A DNA stretch of 64,000 bases, taken from Lacunisphaera limnophila. Lineage in GTDB: Bacteria > Verrucomicrobiota > Verrucomicrobiia > Opitutales > Opitutaceae. Within the stretch, counting starts at the first letter, position 1, and each line of letters opens with the position of its first letter. The notes beneath the pieces were generated by a model. The model did not search any database and had not been told where the DNA came from. It was given only the letters and a program-made list of their open reading frames with translations. The DNA is taken from positions 1,178,001 to 1,242,000 of the forward strand of contig NZ_CP016094.1 in the NCBI RefSeq assembly GCF_001746835.1, given 5' to 3'. Made by a program: the position numbers and the translations under genes. Below, one piece after another: positions 35,444-44,020 of this stretch.

Positions 35444-35776
35444 ATGGAATTGTCCCAGCTCTCCACCCGCGCGCTCCAGATCCGGGAACGCTTCGCCGCC
35501 CACGAACAAGCCCGCGCCGGCCGCAGCTGGACCCGCGAGGAAATCATGCAGGGCTTCGTCGGCGATGTCGGCGACCTCATGAAACTCGTCATGGCCAAGG
35601 CCGGCGCCCGCCCGATCGCCGAGGTCGACCGCAAGCTCGCCCATGAACTCAGCGACTGCCTGTGGAGCGTGCTCGTGCTGGCCCAGCTCTATAACGTGGA
35701 CCTCGAGCGGGAATTCCTGGGCACGATGGCTGAGATCGAGGCCAAACTTCAGGCTCCCCCGCCGGCGAAACCCTGA
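35444..35776 (+). CDS. MazG-like nucleotide pyrophosphohydrolase
   Basis: The 110-residue all-helical protein has the MazG-type arrangement: EEIMQGFVGDVGDLMKLV (about residues 30-47) and AHELSDCLWSVLVLA (about 66-80), with spaced Glu and Asp that would bind magnesium. Family members hydrolyse non-canonical or excess nucleoside triphosphates to monophosphates. Single-domain versions of this length are common. It is read divergently from the oxidoreductase gene. Confidence 0.8.
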   Translation: MELSQLSTRALQIRERFAAHEQARAGRSWTREEIMQGFVGDVGDLMKLVMAKAGARPIAEVDRKLAHELSDCLWSVLVLAQLYNVDLEREFLGTMAEIEAKLQAPPPAKP

Positions 35777-35822
35777 AGGACGGCCCCCCATCATCTTCAA
35801 TGCGGCGCAGCCTCCAAGACCT

Positions 35823-35851
35823 GTGGGCGGCCGGCTCAGCTGACCGCCGCC
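35823..35851. repeat. REP-like element
   Basis: GTGGGCGGCCGGCTCAGCTG followed by ACCGCCGCC forms a hairpin with arms GGCGG/CCGCC. It shares the GTGGGCGGCC lead with the element pair at 46591-46660. Confidence 0.55.
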
Positions 35852-35891
35852 GGGTCTACGGCCCGACCGGATTCCCCCCGGCCCCGCCCGT

Positions 35892-35913
35892 GATTTGGCA
35901 TTTGGCGTTTGGC
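35892..35913. repeat. Heptamer tandem repeat, (A/G)TTTGGC type
   Basis: Three consecutive units ATTTGGC, ATTTGGC and GTTTGGC lie 24 bp before the methyltransferase start codon. Related words, TTTGGCGTTTGGC and TTGGCGTTTGACC, occur before trmB. Confidence 0.6.
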
Positions 35914-35936
35914 TTTTTCCCCCTCTACTACGCCGC

Positions 35937-36827
35937 ATGACCATTGCACGCCCAGGCCTGATTGTCGCCGACCGCTGGCAGGATTACCGCCTGCTCGACT
36001 GCGGCGACGGCATGAAGCAGGAGCAGTGGGGCCGCTACAACCTCGTGCGCCCCGATCCCCAGATCATCTGGCCCAAGACCGGCGGCAAGTCCTGGACCAA
36101 CTGGGACGGCTTCTACCACCGCAGCGAGACCGGCGGCGGCAAGTGGGAATACCGCCAGCAATTGCCCGAGCACTGGACCGTCCGCTACGGCGCCCTCACC
36201 TTCAAGATCCATCCCACCAGCTTCAAGCACACCGGCCTCTTTCCGGAACAGGCGGTCAACTGGGACTGGTTCTCCCAGAAGATCCGTGACGCCCGCGCCG
36301 CCGGCCGCGAGATCAGCGTGCTCAACCTCTTCGGCTACACCGGCGCCGCCTCGGTCGCCGCCGCCGCCGCCGGCGCCAGCGTCTGCCACGTGGACGCCGC
36401 CGAGGGCATGGTGAAATGGTGCCGCGAAAACGCGACCCTCTCCGGCCTCGCCGACGCGCCGGTCCGCTACATCACCGACGACTGCATGAAATTCGTCCGC
36501 CGCGAGATCAAGCGCGGCCGCAAGTACGACGCCATCATCATGGATCCGCCGACCTACGGCCGCGGCAGCACCGGGGAGATGTGGAAGCTCGAGGACCACC
36601 TGTGGGGCCTGCTCAGCGAGTGCAAACAGGTACTGAGCGACCGCCCGCTGTTCTTCCTGATCAACGCCTACACCGCCCGCCTCTCCCCTTCCGTGGTGAT
36701 CAACCTCCTCGACGGCCTGATGCACGACGCCGGCGGCCACATCCACGGCGGCGAGGTGGGCCTGCCCATCCAGAAGGATGGCAAGATCCTCCCTTGCGGG
36801 ATCTACGGCCGCTGGGAGTCCGCCTGA
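35937..36827 (+). CDS. RlmI/RlmK-like SAM-dependent methyltransferase
   Basis: The 296-residue class I methyltransferase shows motif I VLNLFGYTGAAS (about residues 124-135) and the catalytic-loop motif IIMDPPTYGRG (about 201-211), the DPP form seen in 23S rRNA methylases such as RlmI, RlmK and RlmL. The N-terminal RWQDYRLLDCGDGMKQEQWG replaces the PUA domain present in RlmI. It most likely methylates rRNA, but the base is unknown. The ATG at 35937 is preferred over an upstream start lying in the repeat region. The stop precedes the next start by two bases. Confidence 0.85.
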   Translation: MTIARPGLIVADRWQDYRLLDCGDGMKQEQWGRYNLVRPDPQIIWPKTGGKSWTNWDGFYHRSETGGGKWEYRQQLPEHWTVRYGALTFKIHPTSFKHTGLFPEQAVNWDWFSQKIRDARAAGREISVLNLFGYTGAASVAAAAAGASVCHVDAAEGMVKWCRENATLSGLADAPVRYITDDCMKFVRREIKRGRKYDAIIMDPPTYGRGSTGEMWKLEDHLWGLLSECKQVLSDRPLFFLINAYTARLSPSVVINLLDGLMHDAGGHIHGGEVGLPIQKDGKILPCGIYGRWESA

Positions 36828-36829
36828 CC

Positions 36830-37840
36830 ATGAAACGCCTTCTCCTTTTGCTGCCCCTCCTCGTGACGGGCGCCGCCGCCGACTTCCTCCCGGCCTTCCG
36901 CTTCCGGCACAGCACCGTCAGCGTGGTCAGCGAGAACGACAAATACTTCGCCGGCACCGACCGCCACTACACCAATGGCTTCAAGCTGACCTGGCTGGGC
37001 GAGACCGACCTCAACCAGTCCAAGGAATTCGTGCAGACGGCCGCGCGCCTCATCCCGTGGATGGATCCCCTGCACCAGGACTGGCACTACAAGGTCGGCT
37101 CCGCCCTCGGCCACAACACCTACACCCCGACCTACACCGACACGCCGGCCCTCCAACCCGACGACCGGCCCTACGCCGGCTGGCTCTACGGCTCGATCCT
37201 CCTGCACGCGCAGGTGGAGAATCAGCTCCGCCTGGTCGAGCTCTCCGTGGGCATCATCGGTCCCTCCGCCCTCGGTGAACAGATTCAAAACACCTGGCAC
37301 GACGTGATCAACGTCCCCCACGCCGAAGGCTGGGCCCACCAGTTGCACGACGAACCCGGCCTTCAGCTGTCCTGGGAGCGCCGCTACCGCACCAAGCAGT
37401 GGAACGAGTCGACCGGCTCGCGGCTCGGCATCGATCTGATGTTCCGCCATCGCGTCACCCTGGGCAATGTCGCCACCCACCTCGCCGGCGGCGCAGTTGT
37501 GCGCGTGGGCTGGCGCCTGCCGGCGGATTTCGGCGCCGACCTGATCCGCCCCGGCGGCGGCAACATGGCGAACGACGGCTCGCCCGACCGTTTCTCCGCG
37601 TACACCTACGCCAGCGGCGAGGTGCGCGCCGTGGCCCGCGACCTCTTCCTCGACGGCAACACGTGGCGCGACAGCCCCTCGGTCCGCAAGCGCCCGGTCG
37701 TCGCCGACCTCAGCCTCGGTTTCGTTCTCCACTGGCCCGAATTCCAGATCGCTTACACCCAGAACTACCGCACCAAAGATTTTTACGGCCAACGCCGCCG
37801 CGATGTGTTTGGGTCCGTGGGCCTCTCCTACTCCCGCTGA
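36830..37840 (+). CDS. LpxR-like lipid A deacylase (DUF2219)
   Basis: The 336-residue outer-membrane protein has a signal peptide (KRLLLLLPLLVTGAAA) followed at once by the family signature ENDKYFAGTDRHYTNGFKL, containing the conserved Asn-Asp pair and YTNG. Downstream are DDRPYAGWLYGS and WAHQLHDEPGLQLSWERRY, whose His matches the expected catalytic region, and a C-terminal aromatic-ended strand (FGSVGLSYSR). LpxR removes the 3'-acyloxyacyl group of lipid A in a calcium-dependent way. It is translationally close to the methyltransferase and the SIS gene (5-bp gap), though their roles are not obviously linked. Confidence 0.88.
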   Translation: MKRLLLLLPLLVTGAAADFLPAFRFRHSTVSVVSENDKYFAGTDRHYTNGFKLTWLGETDLNQSKEFVQTAARLIPWMDPLHQDWHYKVGSALGHNTYTPTYTDTPALQPDDRPYAGWLYGSILLHAQVENQLRLVELSVGIIGPSALGEQIQNTWHDVINVPHAEGWAHQLHDEPGLQLSWERRYRTKQWNESTGSRLGIDLMFRHRVTLGNVATHLAGGAVVRVGWRLPADFGADLIRPGGGNMANDGSPDRFSAYTYASGEVRAVARDLFLDGNTWRDSPSVRKRPVVADLSLGFVLHWPEFQIAYTQNYRTKDFYGQRRRDVFGSVGLSYSR

Positions 37841-37845
37841 AACCC

Positions 37846-38574
37846 ATGGCCTCGATCGCCGACACCTACTACGCCACCGCCACCGCCCTGCTGGCCCGCG
37901 CCCGTGAACAGAACGCCCCGCGCCTCAAGCAACTCGGCGCGATCCTCGGGGCCTCCGTCGCCGGCGGCGGCGTGATCCACACCTTCGGCAGCGGCCACAG
38001 CGAGGTCATCGGCCGCGAGATCATCGGCCGCGCCGGCGGCCTCGTCTGCGTCAGCGGCCTCTTCGACCCCACCGGCGGCTTCATCGAGAACATGGTCGGC
38101 TACGGCACCAAGCTCGCCGAGCGCTACGACCGCCAGTACGGCCTCCTCGCCGGCGAGACCATCATCGTCATCTCCAACTCCGGCAAGAATTCTTCCCCCA
38201 TCGAGGTCGCCCTCTACGCGAAGCAAAAGGGGATGACCGTCATCGGCCTGACTTCTGTCGCGATGTCCTCGACCGCCGCCACCGTCCACCCCGGCGGCAA
38301 AAAACTTCACGAGGTCTGCGACCATGTGTTGGACAACCTCGGCCTCCCCGGCGACGCCATCGCCCCCGTGACCGACGGCGTGATGGCCGGACCGACGTCC
38401 ACCCTCATCGGCGCCACGCTCCTGAACCTGCTCATGCTCGAGACCATCGACTGGCTCAAGGCCGGCGGCCATGCCCTCCCGATCCTCCGCAGCCAGAACA
38501 TGCCCGACGCCATCGCCTACAACCGCACCCTCGGCGCGAAATACAAGGGCCGCCTCAGCCGCCAGCTGGCGTAG
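37846..38574 (+). CDS. SIS-domain sugar-phosphate-binding protein
   Basis: The 242-residue protein has the SIS core GGVIHTFGSGHSEVIGREI (about residues 39-57) and a second element GETIIVISNSGKNSSPIEVA (about 103-122), the two phosphosugar-binding loops. The family (UPF0309-like) includes isomerases and etherases for amino-sugar phosphates. The next gene is a BadF/NagK-type kinase, so the pair may process an amino sugar such as GlcNAc or MurNAc, perhaps from cell-wall recycling. It is not MurQ itself, because the typical MurQ signature is absent. Confidence 0.82.
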   Translation: MASIADTYYATATALLARAREQNAPRLKQLGAILGASVAGGGVIHTFGSGHSEVIGREIIGRAGGLVCVSGLFDPTGGFIENMVGYGTKLAERYDRQYGLLAGETIIVISNSGKNSSPIEVALYAKQKGMTVIGLTSVAMSSTAATVHPGGKKLHEVCDHVLDNLGLPGDAIAPVTDGVMAGPTSTLIGATLLNLLMLETIDWLKAGGHALPILRSQNMPDAIAYNRTLGAKYKGRLSRQLA

Positions 38575-38657
38575 GCTTGGGTCACAGAGATCACCGAATC
38601 CAAACCTGAGACCACCGAGCCAGTTCTCCGTGCCCTGCTCCTAACTCTGCGCTCTCT

Positions 38658-39617
38658 GTGTCTCACTCTGCTTTCAAGATCGGCGTCGACGGCGGCGGCA
38701 CCAAGACGGAGCTCATCCTCGTCGATGCCACCAGCACCGTCGTCGCGCGACACCTCGCGCCCGGTTGCAACCCCAGCCAGACCGGCCCGGACCAAGCCCG
38801 GGAGATTCTCCGCGCCGGCCTCCAAGCCCTGCTCGCCGCCTATCCCGTCTCCGGCCTCCCCCCTTCGGTCTCCGCCCTGCATCTCTATATGGCCGGCTCC
38901 CCCCTGTTCTGGCGCGAGGTGGCGGACTCCCTCACCGGCTATGGCCCCGTGGTGACCGGTCCCGATTCGCTGCCCGTGCTCGAACTCGCCACCGCCGGCG
39001 CCCCCGGCCTGGTGCTCCACGCCGGCACTGGTTCGTTCGTGGCCGCGCGCGCGCCCGGCGGCTCCGTCCACTACGCCGGTGGCCTCGGCTGGAAACTGGG
39101 CGACGCCGGCAGCGGCTTCGACCTCGGCCGCCGCGCAATCGCGTACGCCCTGCTGGAACTGCAGGCCCGCTCCGCCACCGAGACCAGGCCCCTCTCGCCG
39201 CTCACCGCGGCGCTCCAGGCTCACACCGGCCTGCCCGACTACGCCACGCACTCCCGCTTCTTCTACAACGACCCGGCGGCCAACGCCACGATCTCCGCGT
39301 TTGCCCCCCGCGTGCTCGAACTCGCCGAACACGACTGCGGCCCCGCCCAGCAGGTCGTCGCCGACTCGGTGACCGATCTCGCCCGCCTCGCCGACCAGGT
39401 CATCCACCGCCTGTTCCCGGCGGATCCTCAACCAAGTCGAGCGGGCATCTCTTATCCTCCCCCGCTGCCCTGCGGCGTGAGCGGCCGCATCCTCAATTCC
39501 GTCCCCGCCGGCTTCGCCCTCCGCTCGCTGGTCGCCAAGCTGCGCTGGCCGGTGACCCTCACCTTTATCACCGCCGCCCCGTCCGAGGGCGTGCGGCGCC
39601 TGCTCGGCAAGCTGTAG
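38658..39617 (+). CDS. BadF/BadG/NagK-family sugar kinase
   Basis: The 319-residue protein begins with the ATPase phosphate-1 motif IGVDGGGTKTELILVD (residues 7-22) and continues with VLHAGTGSFVAAR (phosphate-2) and GGLGWKLGDAGSGFDLGRRA (sugar/adenosine region), the order of N-acetylglucosamine kinases. It would phosphorylate an amino sugar in the cytoplasm. The GTG start lies in a CTCTGTG-rich repeat-like stretch (38640-38665) and lacks a Shine-Dalgarno sequence. The conserved motif begins only seven residues later, so no real alternative exists. It is probably co-expressed with the SIS gene 83 bp upstream. Confidence 0.88.
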   Translation: MSHSAFKIGVDGGGTKTELILVDATSTVVARHLAPGCNPSQTGPDQAREILRAGLQALLAAYPVSGLPPSVSALHLYMAGSPLFWREVADSLTGYGPVVTGPDSLPVLELATAGAPGLVLHAGTGSFVAARAPGGSVHYAGGLGWKLGDAGSGFDLGRRAIAYALLELQARSATETRPLSPLTAALQAHTGLPDYATHSRFFYNDPAANATISAFAPRVLELAEHDCGPAQQVVADSVTDLARLADQVIHRLFPADPQPSRAGISYPPPLPCGVSGRILNSVPAGFALRSLVAKLRWPVTLTFITAAPSEGVRRLLGKL

Positions 39618-39647
39618 GAGTCTGTTTACCCCCGTCCGGCTCCCCAA

Positions 39648-39674
39648 CCTCGCTTGCAAGCAAGCCCCCACAGT
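39648..39674. repeat. REP-like element overlapping a gene start
   Basis: On the minus strand it begins CTGTGGGGGCTTGCTTGCAA and continues GCGAGG, like the REP elements at 46591-46660 and 61810-61832. It overlaps the only TTG start of the following gene. Confidence 0.55.
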
Positions 39675-40547
39675 GCCGCGCTCACCCTGCTGGCCGAGCC
39701 CGACTGGCGTGCCCGCCAGTCCGCGCACGAGGCGCGCGTACGCGCGTGGACCGATCCGCACCAGGCCCGCCAAGCGCGCGGCGAGAAGCACCCGGTGGAG
39801 GACTTCCTGTTCGAATACTACCGCTTCCGCCCGAGCTGGCTGCGCCGCTGGCATCCCGGACCGGATGTCGTGCTGCTGGGCGAGAGCGCCCGCGAGTTCC
39901 TGCGCTGGCCGGAGTATCACGAGTCCGATGGCGGCATCGCCCTCAACGTGGCCGCCTTCGAGGCGAAGCGGCGCGACTCCCTCGTCTGGCTGCTCGGTCT
40001 GCTCCGCGCCACCGCGGAGCGTCCGCCGATGTTCGCCTGCTTCGGCCTGCACGAGTGGGCGATGGTTTACCGCCAGACGCCCGACGAGGTGCGGCACAAC
40101 GCCTGGCCGCTGCGCTTCCCGCCCGACGAGCTCGCCCGCATCGTCGAGGCCCAGCCGGTCCGCTGCTCCCACTTCGACGCATTCCGATTCTTCACTCCGC
40201 CGGCCCGGCCGCTCAACCGTCTCCAGCCCGAGCGATCCACCGTCACGCAGCTTGAACAGCGCGGCTGCCTCCACGCCAACATGGACCTCTACAAGTGGGC
40301 GTTCAAACTCGCCCCCTTCACCCCCGCGGAACTCACCGCCGACTGCTTCGCCCTCGCGCGCGACATCCGCGAGGTCGACATGCGCGCGAGCCCCTACGAC
40401 CTCGCCCGGCTCGGCTATCCGCCCATTGGGATCGAAACCCCTGAGGGGCGCGCCACCTACGAAACCCACCAGCGCGCCTTCGCCGACCGCAGCCAGCCCC
40501 TCCGCGCCCGCCTGATCGCGCTCTGCGCGCGCCTCCTCGCCCCCTGA
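39654..40547 (+). CDS. Conserved protein, 3-methyladenine-glycosylase-like annotation
   Basis: The 297-residue protein carries conserved blocks KHPVEDFLFEYYRFRPSWLR (about residues 43-62), RRWHPGPD, FGLHEWAMVYR and HANMDLYKWAFKLAPF. Proteins with these blocks in actinobacteria and Verrucomicrobiota are often labelled 3-methyladenine DNA glycosylase, but I see no helix-hairpin-helix or known glycosylase active site, so that label is doubtful. The start is uncertain: the TTG lies inside a REP-like element, and CTG codons at 39687 or 39690, just before LAEPDWRAR, could be used. No membrane segment is seen. Confidence 0.7.
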   Translation: MQASPHSAALTLLAEPDWRARQSAHEARVRAWTDPHQARQARGEKHPVEDFLFEYYRFRPSWLRRWHPGPDVVLLGESAREFLRWPEYHESDGGIALNVAAFEAKRRDSLVWLLGLLRATAERPPMFACFGLHEWAMVYRQTPDEVRHNAWPLRFPPDELARIVEAQPVRCSHFDAFRFFTPPARPLNRLQPERSTVTQLEQRGCLHANMDLYKWAFKLAPFTPAELTADCFALARDIREVDMRASPYDLARLGYPPIGIETPEGRATYETHQRAFADRSQPLRARLIALCARLLAP

Positions 40548-40646
40548 ACCCCTGATGCGTTGAAACCTACCCCCTTCTGCGCGCTATCCCCTTCCCTTGT
40601 TTTGCCCCACTTGAATTCCGACGCTCCCACCCCATCCATCCTCCCC

Positions 40647-41105
40647 ATGTCCACCCCCGCCCCCGGTTCCCTGCTCATTGACGAGGTCGAACGCCTCTTT
40701 CCTTCCTACTTGGAGGATCCGGTCGATCGCGACATGTCGCGCGGCAATGCCGCCGTCGCCGTAATCGAGCCGGATGGACGGATCCACGGACGCATCTTCG
40801 GGACCGAGGCCGCCCGCGGCCAGTGGTGCCTCGGCATCGCGCACCGGAAGCTCGCGCAGGTCTGGCGCACCGGCTACGCGACCGGCCATTTCGAGACCCT
40901 GGTCTTTGCGGGAAAACTCGACGAGGGGAAATTCGGCGTGAACCGCCCCGACTTCATCGGCTGGGAGGGCGGCGTGCCGCTCGAGGATGCCTCGGGTCGT
41001 CTGTACGCCGCCGCCTTCTCCGGCTTCCGCGGGGTGAAGGACATCGAGATCCTCGCCCGTGCCGCGGTCGCGGCCGGCCTGCGCGTGCGCCAGAATCCCA
41101 GCTGA
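40647..41105 (+). CDS. Heme-binding GlcG/HbpS-like protein
   Basis: This 152-residue protein has no signal peptide. Its pattern (AAVAVIEPDGRIHGRIFGTE, CLGIAHRKLAQVWRTGYATG, GGVPLEDASGRLYAAAFSGF) follows the GlcG/HbpS fold, in which a beta-sheet with AVVDxxG is followed by a helix and by GGxPI. Members bind heme or degradation products, or are associated with glycolate use; the exact role varies. It stands alone, convergent with the membrane protein gene. Family assignment is moderate because the sequence is divergent. Confidence 0.6.
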   Translation: MSTPAPGSLLIDEVERLFPSYLEDPVDRDMSRGNAAVAVIEPDGRIHGRIFGTEAARGQWCLGIAHRKLAQVWRTGYATGHFETLVFAGKLDEGKFGVNRPDFIGWEGGVPLEDASGRLYAAAFSGFRGVKDIEILARAAVAAGLRVRQNPS

Positions 41106-41124
41106 GCTCCGGGTGGACCCGCCT

Positions 41125-42717
41125 TCAAGGCGAGGTCGCGCGCCCCGGCACCAGCCGCGCGCCGAAGCAGGCGAAGCTGATGCCCCGGGCCGTGTTGGCC
41201 GCGCCCTCCTGCGCCGGCGGCGCCGGGCTGCGGAGTTCCAGCGCCAGGCCGCCCCTTGCCGCCGGCAAGGACGGCAACGTGATCCACTCCGGCCGGTCTC
41301 CGATGCGCCCCTGCCAGACGCGGACGCCGGCATGCCAAACCTCCAGCGCACGAGGCGTCACCCCGCGCACCTGCAGCTCGACCTGCACGTGCGACTGATG
41401 CGGCCAAACGCGGAACGACAGGCCGCCCTCGCCTTCACACCACGACCAGCGCCACCGGTTGTTCCATTCGGCCACCGACCAGCGGGCATCGGTCTCCAGC
41501 ACATAGCTCGTCCGTCCCGCCGCCGCGCTGGTCAGCAGGTGCGGCGCGCCCGGTGCGGCGTGAAACGACCAGAGTCCGCTCACCACTGAAAGGTTGCCCA
41601 GCAGCAGCCACCCCAGCGCCGCCCGCCGCCGCGCCGCGAGCACATTGAAAACCAGGGCCACCGGCAGCAGCACGCGCGAATACGCCCCGGGCAACCCCTC
41701 CCAGACCGCCGGGCCGAGCACGGCGCCAAGCAGCACGAAGAGCAGGCCCACCCGCCACCACGGGCTGCGGGTTTCGCGAAAACACAGCAGGTAGGCGGCC
41801 TGCCCGGTGAGCGCCACCAGATCAAGCCAGCCACACAGCAACAAGCCGCGGTTCGCCTCCACCCCGGTCGACCGCCACAGCTCGCGCCACTCTCCCAGCC
41901 AGCCGACCAGCGGCAGCGTGACGTTTTCACTCCCCGCGCTGGAGGGACCCACCGACCGCTGCACATAACTCCACCACACCACCAAGGGCAGTCCGGCCAG
42001 CAACGCCAGCAGGCCGCGTCGCACCCAGAGGCCGCGGGGCGTTTTCCCCTCGGGCCACCACGCGCCGGCGCCCAGCAAGGCCGTCTCGCGCGCCAGTCCG
42101 GCCAGTCCCAGACAGAGCGCGGCGGTCTTCTCCCGCCCCCGCTCGATCAAAAGCAGGCCGCCGGCCAGCAATGTGGTCGCGGCCAGGTCCGTCAACGCCA
42201 GTCGCACGCTGGCCAGCGTGCCGCTGGCGAGCAGCACCGCCGCCCAGGCCGCGGTGTTCCGCCAGCCCCCGGCCGCCGGCAACACGCGCCAGAGGATTCC
42301 GGCCAGCCCAAACCAGACGATGACATTGAGCCAGGCATACGCGTGGACGGCGGCCACCGGCGCCCCGCCGCCCGCCACCCACGCCACCGCGCTGAGCAAA
42401 ATCCGGCGCGCGCGGTACCCGAGATCGTCCACCGCCGTGGCGAGCTCCGGGTCCCGCAGGGCGGGACTGGTCGCGATCTGCGCATAATAGGCGCCGTCGT
42501 AGCGTCCCGCCTCGCGATGGATGAAGACCGGCGCATCGCGCAGGCTCGCGGGCAGCAGCGCCTCCGTGACCGGGTCGGCCTGGAGCAACGAGGTGAACCC
42601 GTAATACGGCGACCAGAAGCGCGCGATGAGCAGCGCAAACGCCACCAGCAGGGCCCCGCGCGCCACGCGGTTCCCGGTCGCCGCGGAGGGCAGGTGTGCG
42701 CGCAAACGATCGAACAT
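41125..42717 (-). CDS. Polytopic membrane protein, glycosyltransferase-like
   Basis: The 530-residue protein has about ten hydrophobic helices in the first three-quarters and a soluble C-terminal beta-rich tail (about residues 430-530). The first external loop holds GRYDGAYYAQIA (about 73-84), like the acidic loop of GT-C-type membrane glycosyltransferases that use lipid-linked sugars, but the catalytic motif is not certain. The ATG at 42717 was chosen because the 48 upstream codons are Pro/Arg-rich and overlap the divergent gene's promoter. Activity unknown. Confidence 0.65.
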   Translation of the reverse strand: MFDRLRAHLPSAATGNRVARGALLVAFALLIARFWSPYYGFTSLLQADPVTEALLPASLRDAPVFIHREAGRYDGAYYAQIATSPALRDPELATAVDDLGYRARRILLSAVAWVAGGGAPVAAVHAYAWLNVIVWFGLAGILWRVLPAAGGWRNTAAWAAVLLASGTLASVRLALTDLAATTLLAGGLLLIERGREKTAALCLGLAGLARETALLGAGAWWPEGKTPRGLWVRRGLLALLAGLPLVVWWSYVQRSVGPSSAGSENVTLPLVGWLGEWRELWRSTGVEANRGLLLCGWLDLVALTGQAAYLLCFRETRSPWWRVGLLFVLLGAVLGPAVWEGLPGAYSRVLLPVALVFNVLAARRRAALGWLLLGNLSVVSGLWSFHAAPGAPHLLTSAAAGRTSYVLETDARWSVAEWNNRWRWSWCEGEGGLSFRVWPHQSHVQVELQVRGVTPRALEVWHAGVRVWQGRIGDRPEWITLPSLPAARGGLALELRSPAPPAQEGAANTARGISFACFGARLVPGRATSP

Positions 42718-42817
42718 CCCGCGCACCACAAGGCGGGACCGGCCCCGACGCAACCCCGGAGCAGCCGGCCCCGCGGGTGTTGCCACGGGCTCGGCACCGG
42801 TCCAAGGTGGCGGGCCG

Positions 42818-43924
42818 ATGGAAGACACGCCCGCCCAGACCCCCGCGTTGCGCACGCGCAAAAAACCGAGCTACCCCATCGGCGAGGGCCTGCGCGCCTA
42901 CCTGAAAAAATTCCGGCGCGAGCGCGACCTGCCGGTCACCTACGAGCGGCTCCGCCACTTCCACGAGGCCGTCCCCATCATGGACGGCACCGGCCGGCCC
43001 ACGCTGTGGGACTCGGTCGCCTACCGCGCCGAGGACATCCCCGCGCTCAACGAGGATCTCAAGCGCATCTACGCGTTGCTGCGCGTCGACGGCGATTTCT
43101 CGGTCATGCAGCACCTCTACATCGACCGGGTGGACTTCTGCACCTTCGGCAACTCGATGCCGTTCCGCATCCGGATCGTTAACGCGTTCAACGACAATCC
43201 CGACTACTTCTACATCAAGAAGGCCGACGCCTCGCGCATCTACGGCCTCGAGCTCGAGCACCTGCTCTCGCCCAACCGCCTCAACTTCCTCACCCACGGC
43301 AACACCCTGATCGAGGAGCACATCGCGGGCGTGCCGGGCGACATTTTCAGCGTCCGCTGGCTCAACAGTCCGGAGATCAAACCCATCCGCATCGCCAAGG
43401 AGCTGGTGAAGTTCAACGAGCGCTGCTTCGTGCGCCTGCTCGGCGACATGCGCAGCTACAACTACGTCGTCGTGCTCACGCCCGACTTCGAGGGCTGGCA
43501 GGTGCGCATCCGCGCCATGGACTTCGACCAGCAGTCCTACCACGGCCGCAAAAACTTCTACCTGCCGCAGTTCTTCAAGGAAAACTCCGCCCTCGCCCAG
43601 TTCTGCGTCAAGCACCTCCACCCCCAGACCGCGCTGCAATACCAGCGCGAGGAACAGTCGCTCATGCTGGCCCGCGCCGAGGTCGCGTCGGTCCGGCTCC
43701 ACTCGCTGCTCGATGTCATGGAGCGCGACCCCATCGCGCCCGATGAAAACGTGCAGACACTGCGCACGGGGCTGGCGGAGCACTTCAAGTCCGACCGCTA
43801 CCACCGTTGCACCAGCATGGGGGCGCTGGTGCGCGAGAACCTCGAGATGCTCCGCCGCTACCACGGCATGGGCCTGGGCTCGCTCGGCGCCGACCTGATG
43901 ATGCAGCCGCCGGCGGCTCCCTGA
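42818..43924 (+). CDS. Conserved hypothetical protein, 368 residues
   Basis: No family is recognised with confidence. The protein is soluble and mixed alpha/beta, with notable blocks LRHFHEAVPIMDGTGRPTLW (about residues 42-61), RIYGLELEHLLSPNRLNFLT (about 142-161) and VRIRAMDFDQQSYHGRKNFY (about 228-247). The last has an Asp-rich turn like a nucleotide- or metal-binding site, loosely recalling a kinase-like fold; this is speculative. An AAGGTGG sequence sits about 10 bases before the ATG. It is divergent from the membrane protein gene. It keeps the same strong GC codon use as its neighbours, so it is probably native. Confidence 0.7.
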   Translation: MEDTPAQTPALRTRKKPSYPIGEGLRAYLKKFRRERDLPVTYERLRHFHEAVPIMDGTGRPTLWDSVAYRAEDIPALNEDLKRIYALLRVDGDFSVMQHLYIDRVDFCTFGNSMPFRIRIVNAFNDNPDYFYIKKADASRIYGLELEHLLSPNRLNFLTHGNTLIEEHIAGVPGDIFSVRWLNSPEIKPIRIAKELVKFNERCFVRLLGDMRSYNYVVVLTPDFEGWQVRIRAMDFDQQSYHGRKNFYLPQFFKENSALAQFCVKHLHPQTALQYQREEQSLMLARAEVASVRLHSLLDVMERDPIAPDENVQTLRTGLAEHFKSDRYHRCTSMGALVRENLEMLRRYHGMGLGSLGADLMMQPPAAP

Positions 43925-44020
43925 TCCCGCGGGAAATCCGCCCGGCGCCCGGCGCGAGACATATCGCGTTACGGGGTTGATCCCGTCGGGACGCGCCGTC
44001 AATTTCCCGCCGGGCCACGC

